From Chamaecrista fasciculata (taxonomy: Eukaryota; Streptophyta; Magnoliopsida; Fabales; Fabaceae): 64,000 nucleotides of DNA. Within the stretch, counting starts at the first letter, position 1. Each line of letters starts with the position of its first letter. Location: positions 7,592-71,591 of the forward strand of contig QANZ01033894.1 of NCBI GenBank assembly GCA_003254925.1, given 5' to 3'. The position numbers and the translations under genes were made by a program. Shown here in pieces: positions 1 to 11,418 of this stretch. The notes under the pieces were generated by a model. The model made no database searches. It had not been told where the DNA came from and saw nothing but the letters and a program-made list of their open reading frames with translations.

Positions 1-4
1 AGAA

Positions 5-242
5 CTTTTTTTATTCCAAAATATCTGATGTTTTATAACTTCAAGAGAGCATTAATTATTCTTTTACCATTCTATCCCTATTAAATATAGTAGAGTCATA
101 AATGAATAAACATTTTCCTAGTAATTTAATAGGGATAGTTTAGTCTTTTTACCTCATTTTTCTCTTCATTTTAGGTGAGCTAATCATTTCCTTGGTCTGT
201 GTGATTTTACCTTAAACATCAGATATATAGGAACGGAGGGAG
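5..242. mobile_element. Stowaway-like (Tc1/mariner) MITE, copy A
   Basis: This roughly 238-bp non-coding element closely matches a second copy at 41597-41833 along its whole length. Its right end reads ggaacggagggag, the classic plant Stowaway terminus, and is followed by TA, the expected target dinucleotide. The left end is degenerate and lies almost at the window edge. It encodes no protein and would have depended on a mariner-type transposase supplied elsewhere. Confidence 0.75.
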
Positions 243-1246
243 TAGTTAATAAATGTGAATTTTGTGTCAACTACTTTAATTTTGATAAAGTATTTAATAA
301 TGACTGGGGCCAAACCCAAGTACTGCATGTTTGCATTATTATACATACGTGTGAAGATTGAGAGCACCATAGAACTATTGAATGTTTTTATTTTTTTTCT
401 TAAAGTAAAGATCTAAGGGTCAAAACGGTGTGGCGGTGTCTTATACAAAATTAAGTCAGAGTTTGGATATGTATGTATGTTATAGAATCCATGCATATTA
501 TTAATTAATAAGTATTTGATATATTACTATGATACTGTGTTCCTAAAAAAAGAACTTAGTTACTGATTTTATATATAACCAAAATATATATGGGGACTGT
601 TTCAATATTGTTAGTAACAACGTAAATTTTATCATTTCATTAATATAAATTGTAATAATATTTGTTCGTGATAATTTTTATAATTGTAACTTTTGTTTTA
701 GTAAAATAATTGCAAGTATAACTTTTATTTATTACTTTTGTCTAGCCAATGACATATATGACATTTTGTTATCATTCTTGTGACATACATACATTTTATA
801 GGATTCAATTTAGCCAACTTAATTACTTGTTGAGCATATTAATGAAATCTCAGCTTAGTGAAGATTATTAATTAAGGAAGGATATGGTGAAGATATATAC
901 ATACACTTGTTACAAAACCAAGAAAAAGACAAGCCTTGAAGCCTACACCTCTTGAAACAAATTACTAACAAAAAACTACAAATAAGACACACAGGGAGTC
1001 AAGAATATAAATATAATCAAGATGATGTTGAGAGGAACACAAGAATATTCATGTTGAGAGACAAGAGTATTTATAATGGTGTGCGGTGAGTCTATGATCA
1101 GTCACTATCTGATGATTATATGCCTTTAATTTTGATTTAGTTTGCGAATCAGATTGCTGAGATGGCCTAAAATATGGAGAAAGAGAAAAGAAGAAGAAGG
1201 AAACTACATGACACGTGGATGAAATATAAGCTCTTCATAAGAATAA
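243..1246. other. AT-rich intergenic spacer
   Basis: This 1-kb AT-rich stretch shows no convincing open frame, RNA gene or paired repeat. It separates the Stowaway-like element from the copia remnant. Confidence 0.6.
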
Positions 1247-3005
1247 TACATGGTACTTAATGTCTTTGCCTCCTGGTCGTGATGCTATTGGATGTAAATG
1301 GGTCTTCAGAGTAAAGGAAAAATCAAATGAATCTATAGAAAGGTACAAGGCAAGGTGGTAGCTAAAGGATTTCATCAAAGAGAGGGAATTGACTTCCAGG
1401 AAACATTTAATCCTGTAGTTAAACCCACTAATGTCAAGATTATTTTATCTCTTGCATTAGCTAACAATTGGTTGATAAATCAAATAGATATTAATAATGC
1501 CTTCCTGAATGATTTTATTTATGAGGATGTATACATGCATAAGCCTCCTGGATTTGAGAGCAGTGACAGTTCCTTGGTTTGCAAACTGCATCGATCTCTT
1601 TATGGTCTTAAACAAGCCCCACGTGCTTGGTTTGACAGGTTGTCTTCGCTCTTACTTTCTCTTGGTTTTCAGTATAGCAAATGTTATAAATCATTGTTCA
1701 TCAGGACTTCCTCAGGACATTCTCTCTATGTCCTAGTATATGTAGATGATATTCTAATTACAGGTTCAAATTCCTCTGCTGTGACAAGTCTTATTGCGCA
1801 GATTAATTCAACTTTTTCTCTTAAGGATATGGGACAGTTGCATTATTCCCTTGGTATTGAAGTGATTAAAAATTCAGATGGGTCACTTTTATTGTCTCAA
1901 GCTAAGTATATTACTGAACTTCTTGAGAAAGCAGGTATGGCAGATGCAAGTCCTTGTATAACTCCTATGTCTACTGTTCCTAAGTTGTCTAAAGACCAAG
2001 GGGTTCCTTTCTCTGATCCTAAGTTCTACAGAACTATTGTGGGTGGCTTGCAGTATTTGAGTGTCACTCATCCTGATATATGTTATGCTGTAAATCGAGT
2101 GTGTCAATTCATGGCTGCTCCTACTCTTACACATTGGCAAGCAGTTAAAAGGCTCCTACGATATCTTAAGGCTACTTCCTCTTATGGTCTTATTTTCAAG
2201 AAGCCTACTAATTTGAAGCTTACTGCCTTCTCAGATGCAGATTGGGCAACAGATATTGATGATCGGCGTAGCACTTCAGGATTTTGTGTTTATTTTGGAG
2301 GAAATCTCATCAGCTGGTCTTCTAAGAAACAACAGGTTGTTTCAAGGAGTAGTACAGAGGCAGAATATCGAAGTTTAGCTGCTGTAGTTGCTGAAATCTC
2401 CTGGATCAAGTCTCTACTGTAGGAACTACGCATAACTCTTCCTTCAGCACCCACAGTTCACTATGATAACATCAGTGCTGTGCACATGACTGCAAATTCG
2501 ATTCTTCATGCTAGGACGAAGCATGTTGAACTTGATATACATTTTGTAAGGGAAAAAGCAATTGCTGGAGAGATTTCTGTTCTTCATGTTTCCTCTACTG
2601 ATCAAGTTGCTGATGGCTTCACAAAGCCACTGTCCAAGCAGCTGTTCCTTGAGTTTCGGTCTCTTCTTATGATTGATGACAAGAACCATCTGCTTGAGGG
2701 GGATGATAGAGTACAGTTCCTGAAGCTAGTTCTTGATCCTGAAGCAAGTCTGTTCCTGAAGACACTTCTTGAAGTCAGTTCTCCTGAATCAGTTCCTGAA
2801 GTCTGATGTCTCCAGCTCAGCATTCTATTTTACATTCTGTTATTAGCTAGTGTGGTGTGTGACATGTGCTTTCTGTTATATGAATAACAGATTCTGGTAT
2901 ACTCTCCTCTCTATAAAAAGCATCCATGTACTTCTCATTCATTGAATGCAAATCATTCTTTTTTTAGTTTCAATTTCTTCACTCTCATTTTCTCTTAGTT
3001 TAGCA
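1247..3005 (+). mobile_element. Ty1/copia LTR-retrotransposon fossil: RT-RNase H and 3' LTR
   Basis: The coding part begins inside the reverse transcriptase with the copia-type stretch CKWVFRVKE, passes the YVDDI catalytic motif and continues into the RNase H region (SDADWA, STEAEYRSL). A purine-rich tract just before 2704 is followed by TG, and a TATA-type signal lies near 2909-2920, so 2704-3005 is read as a probable 3' LTR of about 300 bp. The capsid, protease, integrase and 5' LTR are absent. It is a broken, 5'-truncated copy. Its still readable RT suggests a fairly recent origin, but with one LTR no age can be computed. Confidence 0.88.
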
Positions 3006-3378
3006 ATATATAACTATATTAGAAATATCGCTTCCTTTTTGTTTTTTTGCTAAACATATCCCAAACACTTACGTTCTACAACCTTTGAGCTAATTAATTA
3101 GCATAATACTAGAAATAATATGTAAATAGAGAGAGATGATACACAACTGATCCCCTTACAGTTTATTGAAGAAATTAACAAGAGACAATTACATTAATTT
3201 TGGTCGTTGAAAACTTGTATCCAAGTTGTCAACGGAATCCTGCTTAAAACATGCGCTATATTAATGTTGAAGGAACTATTTAGTTCCCAAATCCAATAAT
3301 CCAAACCTAGGTAGGGAGATTATATATATAACAGACAAGTTTTGCATGCAATCAAAATGTTAGCTTGAAATTACTATG
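3006..3378. other. 3' flank of the NAC gene
   Basis: AT-rich sequence between the copia remnant and the NAC stop codon. It probably holds the NAC 3' UTR (minus strand). No other feature is visible. Confidence 0.5.
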
Positions 3379-4815
3379 TCACCAATCAACGGAGTCCAAA
3401 TTGAATGGTTGCTGCTGTTGTGGCATACAATCTAAAACTTTAGAGGATGAAGAATTAGAAGCATTGAGATTGGAGATGAGATCCGTTGGTGATGGTGATA
3501 ATAATTGAGGGATGTAGGAGGATGCAAAATGATGATTATCATTATTGGCTTGTTGATGATAGCTCTTGAGCTGCAATGCTTTAAGAAGCAAAGAGTTCAC
3601 ACTAGAAAGATTATTGGGATTTAGCATTGGCCATGATGGCATATTATTCAGAGATGGAAGAGACGTATGATGAGCTTGAGCCCAATTCATGTTTGTGATA
3701 TTATTAGGAATAGTGTAGTGATGATTATGATGATTGGCATTATTCAAAGTATTGGTTTGGGCTAAGAGGTTGTTTTGATGATGAATATCAGTGAAGCTTG
3801 TTGTTGATGATGAGTTTGGATTAACACTGAAATTTGGAATGTCAATGTCAGAGAATTCATTGTTCACCATTGAGGTTGTATCACAATTTGGTGACTCTAG
3901 AGACACTTGGGATGGTGATCTTGTCTCTTGTGGTTTTTTGGGTGCTGATGATGATAATATGCTTTTCTGAAACACCCTACAAACCACCCATTCTTCCTGA
4001 TAAACAAAATTAAGTATTGGTTAATTACTTTTAAAAAATAATAACAAAAGAGTAAACTATTAATTTAGTCGTTGAATGAATGTTGTTATTTTAGTCTTTG
4101 AATTTTTAAAATACTTGATTTAGTTTCTGAAAATTCATGACTCTTTATATTGTAGTATTTTAATTTGGAACGAGTCATGAATTTTCAAAAAATAAAAAAC
4201 TAAATATGACGATGTTGGACAATATAATTTAGGGACTAGAATGTCAATTTATCCTAGAAAATTAAAGAAATTTATAATTAACAACCTTAGAAGTGAAGGA
4301 GTTGTAGTTGTGTAGCCTGTATTCATGCATGACCCAATTGGTTTTGTGACCTCTAGGAGCTCTGCCCTTATAGAAGACAAGTGTTTTCTTCATTCCAACC
4401 AAAACTCCTTTGCTAAATATTTCTTTGTCTTTTCCTGTTGTTTTCCAATAACCTGATTCTGTGGCTCGATTTGTTCGAAGCCCTGTTGGATACTTCCTGT
4501 CTCTCAAACTGAAGAAATACCATTCCTTCTCTCCCATTGAAGCCTTCCCTATATACACACATATATCATCATCATTCATCATTACCACATATAAGCACAC
4601 ACATGTTTATACTAATTAATGATTAATTATGTACCTGGGAGGTCCCAAGGTTCAGACTTGTTGAGATCAACAACAGCTATAGCCTTGGATGTGAAGCCAT
4701 GAGTATCAGAGAGCTTGTTTGTGAGATAATATGTGATTAGCTCTTCATCTGTAGGATGGAATCTGAAGCCTGGAGGTAGAATATTAATATTGCTATTATT
4801 TTTTTCTTCGCCCAT
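3379..4815 (-). CDS. NAC058: NAC-domain transcription factor, NAM/CUC-ORE1 class (NAC058-like)
   Basis: Exons are 4815-4635, 4548-4286 and 3996-3379. All junctions are GT-AG and the phases agree, giving 353 aa. The NAC DNA-binding domain fills residues about 14-160: [19 protein letters not shown] (A), [12 protein letters not shown] (B), [20 protein letters not shown] (C), [13 protein letters not shown] and [15 protein letters not shown] (D), and [12 protein letters not shown] (E). The three-exon layout with introns in these places is typical of the family. The C-terminal half is rich in Asn, His, Ser and Gln and ends in LDSVDW, as expected of an activation region. The protein should act in the nucleus. 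I see no miR164-like target site, which CUC1/CUC2 and ORE1 relatives carry. The symbol rests on family resemblance plus gene order (next to a CRM gene in Arabidopsis at At3g18390/18400, from memory), so family is certain and orthology is likely. Confidence 0.92.
4051..4253. mobile_element. Fold-back MITE-like insertion in NAC intron 2
   Basis: The ends of this segment are inverted copies (left ...aatttagtcgttgaat, right ...aatttagggactagaat). The centre forms a strong hairpin built on aaattcatgact and agtcatgaattt. It fills most of intron 2, which runs from 4285 to 3997. There is no coding capacity. The exact ends and target duplication are unclear. Confidence 0.6.
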
Positions 4816-5094
4816 AATTAACTTCTCAACTCAAGAACCTGATTAATATGATCGATGACGATCGCTCGCCAAAAATTAAAACGGTATAATGATGTGATCC
4901 CACAAAAGTAAACTCAATAACATTACCAACACCACGTATTAATACTACCCTCTCTACTCTGGCATCCACAACTAACCCCTTTGACAATTACTAATTACTA
5001 ATAATACTAATATATAATAATTAAAAGAATGTATATATATATATATATATCTTGTACATTTCTAATGACCAAATAAATAAACTAATGGTCAATG
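4816..5094. other. NAC upstream region
   Basis: Presumed 5' UTR and core promoter of the NAC gene, read on the minus strand. It contains an (AT)n microsatellite near 5031-5050. No unambiguous TATA box or operator could be fixed. Confidence 0.4.
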
Positions 5095-5573
5095 GGTCAT
5101 TTTGGTCCTAAATGTATGTTCTAATGTTCATTTTGGTCCTTTATGTTTTAAAATATTCAAATTGGTCCTAAATGTTGGCAATATGTTTCATTTTTGGTCC
5201 CAAATTATTGAATTTGGTCATACTTCTCTCGTCTCTCATTTTAAGTTCAAATGACTTGTTAAAAATAATTTGTAGCTCTGAATTTGTCGTATTCGAATTT
5301 GAAACGAGAGAGATATTATCAATTTTGCTTGTTTGATTATGAAACGAGTAGTTCACTTTCAGGATTAATTTAACCTTGTTTGCTGGCGGCTCTAATTGGA
5401 CAGAGAAAGTACTCTTTGAAAACAATACGTAACTTTGAACTCGTCAAATTCGAACTTGAAATAAGAGAAATATGATCGTATTCAATAGTTTGAGACCAAA
5501 ATAAAATATTTTGTCAACGTTTAAGATCAATTTAAACATTTTAAAACATAAATGATCAAAACGAGGCTTTAAC
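5095..5573. mobile_element. Long-TIR miniature element, family B copy 1
   Basis: About 480 bp with terminal inverted repeats of roughly 150-170 bp, built from repeats of the type cattttggtcctaaatg. A second, fuller copy lies at 38659-39183, so this is a dispersed family. The inverted arms include a segment reading ttctctcgtctctcatttt on the left and its diverged complement near 5450-5475. The right end is shorter than in copy 2. A frame of about 80 codons in the middle is shared by both copies but resembles no known protein. Superfamily is uncertain; Mutator-like is most likely given the long arms. Confidence 0.7.
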
Positions 5574-7217
5574 CTAAATTAATTAAAGCTTCAGTTTTGG
5601 TCTTTCGGATGGATTTAAATCATTTCTAGCTAGCTAGGTTTGTATCTTGGATCTTGAGATATTTATTTATTTATTTATTACTCAACATTACCTTGACTCT
5701 ATAGTCTATATATATTTCTAATTATCTCTAAGATGATATAATTATGTGTCTTATTCGACATGGAAATTAAAATAGGACATTTCTTACTAGGATGGTAATC
5801 CCAGTAATTAAATTATATTATATACATTTGTGCACGAGGATGAGGATTGAGTCTCTATAACGTACATCATATTTCTGATATTAATTTCCGCCTTTTTTCT
5901 ATGATCCTGTCCAACCACCTTCAACCATTTCTACCAACCTAAACCTCTTCACGTTACAGGTGGACTAAGTAAGTTAATTTAAACCACATTCTCTCTAATC
6001 TTTGTAACTTCAATTTCTTTTTTTTATTATTATTTTTTAAAAAAAGATAGTATTCACTGTCTCCTGTATAGACCATGCACATGCACAGTCCCTTTCTCTC
6101 TCTAGCCTGCCATTTTTTTTTGGCCAAACTGCCATTTTATTATAAAATGACGGGTATAGATATTATTATTGTAATTATATCGGTTCAGCAATCAAGATTG
6201 TTATAGTGATTTCATATGTTAATTAGTAGCCACTTGTAGTAATTTCATATTTACAATCATCACTATTATATGACCTCCAATAAATAATATGATATTCCAT
6301 TGGTCAAGACTCAAGAATATTAATCAATCATAAAAAAAAAATCAAACTACAAAGACGTGCTTAGAATGTAATCCCAGCACAATACGTAAGAATGATCGAG
6401 GGCACTATATGTAGATTATAGCTAGAAAACCTTTCGTGTATATATATAACACATTAATTTTCCTTCATTTTGAGATTATACGAATATATATATTAGTATA
6501 TATACATGAGAGATTAAGAGTGGTTAAAATGGTGACCAACCCACAAGACTGAACATCTAAGGGAAGCATATTTCTGTTGGGTGTTTTTCTTCATTCATCT
6601 GTTCATAATCTTCAAAGCTTCCCAAAATTCAATCCTAACCAGAACTTTGAGTCTCAGCCACATGCATATATCTTCAACCCCTGTGCACGATTTAACTAAG
6701 TTCTAGAAGCACATATTTATATTTATCTCTCTGTAAGAATAACTTAATTGCTCTCAGTTTGGGCATACATGCATGTATGTCCTGTTTCCTAGTTAATTAT
6801 TATTTGGCTAAACTTTTGGAAGAAGCAGATATACTTGACTGACATTAATTAAATAAAGTGTTATATGTTGAATTATTTCTATCAAATATATAATCTTAAA
6901 TTATAGACTAGTAGTAGTAATCAAAGTGGTAAAAAAATTTTTTGTTCTTGTCATGAGAATATAATACTAGTTTTTTTTTTTATCAGGCCAAAAAAATAAA
7001 ATACTAGTGTTTTTAGGTCGAAAACTATAATACTACATTTGTCAAACAAAAAAATATAATGAGTATAATACTTTTTTTTGGTCCAAAAAAGAATATAATA
7101 CTAACACTAGTTATTTCGAGGATAAATGACAGGCTCAAAAATCAAAATGTACGAACTGATTCAAAAGGCCCATCATGTCATTGAAGCCCAGTCACCAGTA
7201 GCCAGTTTTCTTTTAGT
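5574..7217. other. Spacer between the NAC and ESP1 promoters
   Basis: AT-rich, 1.6 kb, between divergently transcribed genes. It holds homopolymer T/A runs and no convincing open frame. The promoters of both flanking genes should lie here, but I could not fix individual sites. Confidence 0.5.
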
Positions 7218-7334
7218 TTGGCCCAAAAGGAAAATGATGGTCAACCCATAAAAACTTTAAAAAAAAAAAAAAAGGACCCTCATACATCAAATGCATTAGC
7301 AAGAGATCGGAAGTTTTCATCCGCTAACTCGACA

Positions 7335-10300
7335 ATGGCGGGAAAACAAATTCCCGGCGAAGGATTATCGGCGAACCTCGCCGGCATGTCCAAGAACCAG
7401 CTTTATGAGATCATGTCTCAGATGAAGGTATTTTCACTTCCTTCCACTCTCAATTCCTTCTTTTCTCTGCCTAAATTTTCTGTTTTAATTCCTAGTTTTC
7501 TTCCTTCCGAATTGCGCCACGAAATTTCTCATAGACTAACCACTGATTAATGCTTCTGTTTCTTCTTTGCCTCTCTCTCTCTCCGGTTGGAAAAATTTGA
7601 CCGATTCGTTCAGAATCTGATCGAACAGAACCAGCAGCAAGCGAGGCAGATTCTCATTCAGAATCCCATGTTAACTAAAGCGCTTTTCCAGGTTTTCCCT
7701 CACCACCCCTTCCTTTTTCCTTTTGTTTTGTTGTAATTATATGCGCCGCTTGATTATTTTTTTTTTCTCCACTCACTCTTGCTGGTTGTGAACTATATTG
7801 TGAATTATGTTTTGTATTTGCGAACGGAACATGTCGAATTAGGGTTTTTGTGTTTGTTTCTTTTTTCTTCCCCTTTATGTTTAATGAATGAACAGCACGG
7901 TTTTTAGGATGGTTTTTACTAAGTTAATCATAAGTTCATAACTGCACGTTGCTCCCCTAGCTTTAACTGTTTTGGGATTTGAATCCTGGGGAAATTGGAC
8001 TGCACATGCTCGATTGCTGCATTTATGAACAGGTTGCTCGTTAAGAAGGAAGAACCAAAACTTATGATTATGAATAAGCTGTGGTCATTAACATAGGTTG
8101 TTGGTTATTAAACATTATTCACAACTCGCAATCTTATGGATCAATGGTGTCGGTACAGAATCTTATGAATTCAGTCATTCACAATTATATAAACTCTCAA
8201 CATTGGTGCTGCCATTTTTTTTTCCATAAATCATGATTGCTTATCCTAGAATCCTGACAACTATTGTTACACCCAAAATATTCAGACTCATGCATCTCTT
8301 TTATAATTCTAATGACTATCGTTAGAACCCAATAATATGCCTTGAAACCAGATTCTGATAACGTGCACAAGTGATCTCATATTTGAAACTTACATGAACA
8401 AAATTGCCAGTGAACCCATATTTTGTAGAAAGGTGAAGGATGAATCTGCTAAGATCATAGGGTTGATTTCGGTAAAGTGACATTAAGGAAAAGCTAATTA
8501 ATTTTTCTGTAGAAACCACGCTTGTAATCTGATAGTTACCAGGGAGTGTAATGCTTGGGTACAGAAATTCAGGCTTCCTTTTCTTTTTTCCTAACATCTG
8601 AATTTTCAAATACTTTATACTCAAAATGTCTAGATCTTGCTTTTTAAGATATTTATAATTGTTATTTCTCCATGCTAGACATCTCTCCTAAGAAAATATG
8701 ATTTATTTACCCGATTTATATTATATCTTGCTTAAGTTTTGCTGATATGAGGTGAAAAGAGCATGATTCATAGCTATTGGCTAGTTGAGACTTGAGAATA
8801 CTTTTGAACCAACAAGTGATTAATGGAAACTTATAACCATGTTTAAAAAGTAATTCCCACATAGGATGAGTGAAAGTAGTGATAACAGAATCTTTAAACC
8901 AAATTGTCTATGCCAAGAATGGAATGTCATTCATACTTGGGTAGAGTGTGAGACACTATTGTTTAAGTTTATACAAGGATAATAGACTACTTGATGATGT
9001 CAAATTAGTAACTGTGTGAACATCATTATATCTGAAATGTGCAAAAGCTGAGGACCTGAATGTAGGAGGCTCATATTGGTGTGAACTTTATGGAAAATTA
9101 GGTATTGGTAATCTAAAAGGATGGTCTTGTCGAAAGTATAGAACTGTAGATACAATCCAGAGCTCATGATTCTCAATCAAAGTTCCTCATTTTCATTATA
9201 ATGTTGAGATTTTTCTTCGTATAGCATAAATTTGCATACTTTCTTTGCCTAACTCCCTATTTGATTGTCTTTCTCTCTCTTCTTTTGCTTTTTCATTGAT
9301 CAGATTTTTTAAAATGCTTTGCATGTTGGAGTCCTTAGTAATTAGTTCTCAGCTTCTTATTGAGTTTGACTTTGGGTTGTGATGTAGTGATTGTTGCCAC
9401 AAGAATTGGTATATGTACAATATATATGGGCACACAAACCTACACTCATTAAAGTGATATTCTTGGGTCCCTGGAGTTACATGTATCTATCTATCTATAT
9501 ATATATATTGATTTCTTGGACTTCCTTTTGAATTATATGGTGAACAACTGAACATTTGTCTTTTATGTTGTTAGTAGTCTTGCTCAATTGAAGAAGTCTC
9601 AGCTTCATTCTAGTAATTTTCATAAACAATGATATCAGCAAGTCTGTGGGGGTGTTTAATTTGTTTCTTTTTCAGTATTACAGTTGGTCATATTTTTTAT
9701 GTTGATACCTTTTTTCTGATTTATTTTTATTTATTCAGGCACAAATCATGCTTGGAATGGTGCAGCCTCCTCCTGCGGTATGCTATTAAATTCATTATAA
9801 ATTACTTCATATTCACAATCATCCATTTGTCTATATGTGCATTTGATCAATTTTTTCTTTCTAGATTCCAAAAATTCAGCCAACAGTCTCACAGAACACA
9901 CAGCAGCCAGCACAGTTGACTCAACAACCAAACATTCAGCCTGCTCCTTTTTTGCCTGCACAAGGTGGTCTACAGGATCAAGCAAGCGTATCTCAGACCC
10001 AAATTCCTGCAAGGAAACACCAAAACCAACCTCCAATGCCAATTTCATCTGCTGCTATTCCTGCAGTGAGTCATCAATCTCAGCCCATGCCTGCACATTC
10101 TTTGCAGATGCCTCAACAGCCTAAAGGACATCTGACTCCCCAAATGGCCCCAGTGTCTCTTCCACAATCATCACAACTTCCAAATGTACCTCCATCGTCC
10201 CTTCATTCACCTTCACTGCAGCATCAGACCCAAATTCCAAACACTTCTAGTCAATTGCAGGCACCTGGATTTCCACATATGCCACTACAACCACCAATGC

Positions 10301-11418
10301 AACCACAGCCCAGACCACCTTCAGTACCAAACTTTCATCACCAGTATCCTCCACAAATGGGTGGTAATGTAGGTTTTCAACATGCTGGTGCTCCTCATAA
10401 TCTTCCACAACCCATGTTTCACGTAAGTTGAAAACTTAAGTTTACTGTAAATGATGCTGTAATGGTATACTAAATTGAACAATATGTTGTTATTAATACA
10501 TTTTCCAGCCGGGTGCAAAACCTCCTGCTAGTGTTGGGTCAACTTTTCCACAGGGCCTTCCACCTCTTCAAAATCAATCAGCTGCACAGTCACCTTATCA
10601 GGTATGATTGAGACTATTCACTGGTGTCTTCCATTCAATTTGAAAATTTCTTAAGATGATAAAAGAGACTTGGCTACTCTTCATTCAGCTACCAAATTTT
10701 GTGGATAGTTTTTCTTTCATTGATACTTGTTTTCTAATTTATTCTCTGCACATAATTGACAAAAATGTATATCTTGAAAATATTAGGAATTTTCAGAACG
10801 TGAATCTATCATTTGAATATCCTACCTGTAACTAGCATCAGTTTAGTTTTGTTGATTGATTCCTATGCTTGAAACCGAAGTAGATTTTGGTGGTATAACT
10901 TCAGAAGTAAGCCTAAGCAACCTGGTGTCAGCGCAGTAGTGTCAATTGGATAATATTGTACCTTAGATGCTTTACAGTAGTTGGGGATTCATAATTTCAT
11001 GTCAAGTGATGCTTGTTTGTCAGGTTGGTGGCTTGCATCTGGGACCTGACATGGGCAACCAAGCCGGAAATCCAATGCAAATTGATAGAGGGCCCTCCAG
11101 GATACCTGGTCTCTCAGAAAACATGTCACAGATATCTGGTCCTTCAGGACCTCCATCATTAGTGCCTGGTCAGATGGGTGGTGGCAATCAGCCTCTTAGG
11201 CCTGCATCGGTAAGTGCAGCATCAACAAGATTTAGTTTGTATGACTAGTTCTGCAATCTGTTGATTTTCTTTTCTGTGTATGCACTTTGTAGTTGACGCC
11301 TGAGATGGAGAAGGCACTACTTCAGCAGGTCATGAGCCTCACACCGGAGCAGATAAATCTCCTTCCACCAGAGCAACGGAATCAAGTGCTACAGCTGCAG
11401 CAGATGTTGCGCCAATGA
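7335..11418 (+). CDS. ESP1: CstF64-like protein lacking an RRM (ESP1 type)
   Basis: Exons are 7335-7427, 7614-7691, 9739-9777, 9865-10422, 10509-10601, 11024-11209 and 11293-11418, all GT-AG and phase 0, giving 390 aa. Residues 1-70 form the CstF64 hinge region (LYEIMSQMKNLIEQNQQQAR, AQIMLGMVQPPP), which in CstF64 binds CstF77/symplekin. Residues 71-349 are Pro/Gln/Met-rich and low in complexity. The last exon is the conserved C-terminal helical domain (LTPEQINLLPPEQRNQVLQL). No RNA-recognition motif is present, which is the hallmark of Arabidopsis ESP1 (At1g73840), a factor in mRNA 3'-end formation and RNA silencing, acting in the nucleus. Methionine 7335 is chosen because MAGKQ fits the family start. 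An in-frame ATG 39 codons upstream (7218) leads only into a Lys-rich stretch. Intron 2 is over 2 kb. Confidence 0.92.

Noticed and set aside
5168-5425. 85-codon minus-strand frame similar to one at 38784-39020
   Set aside because: Both lie inside copies of a miniature transposon; without evidence of selection it is not called as a gene (kept as a finding).
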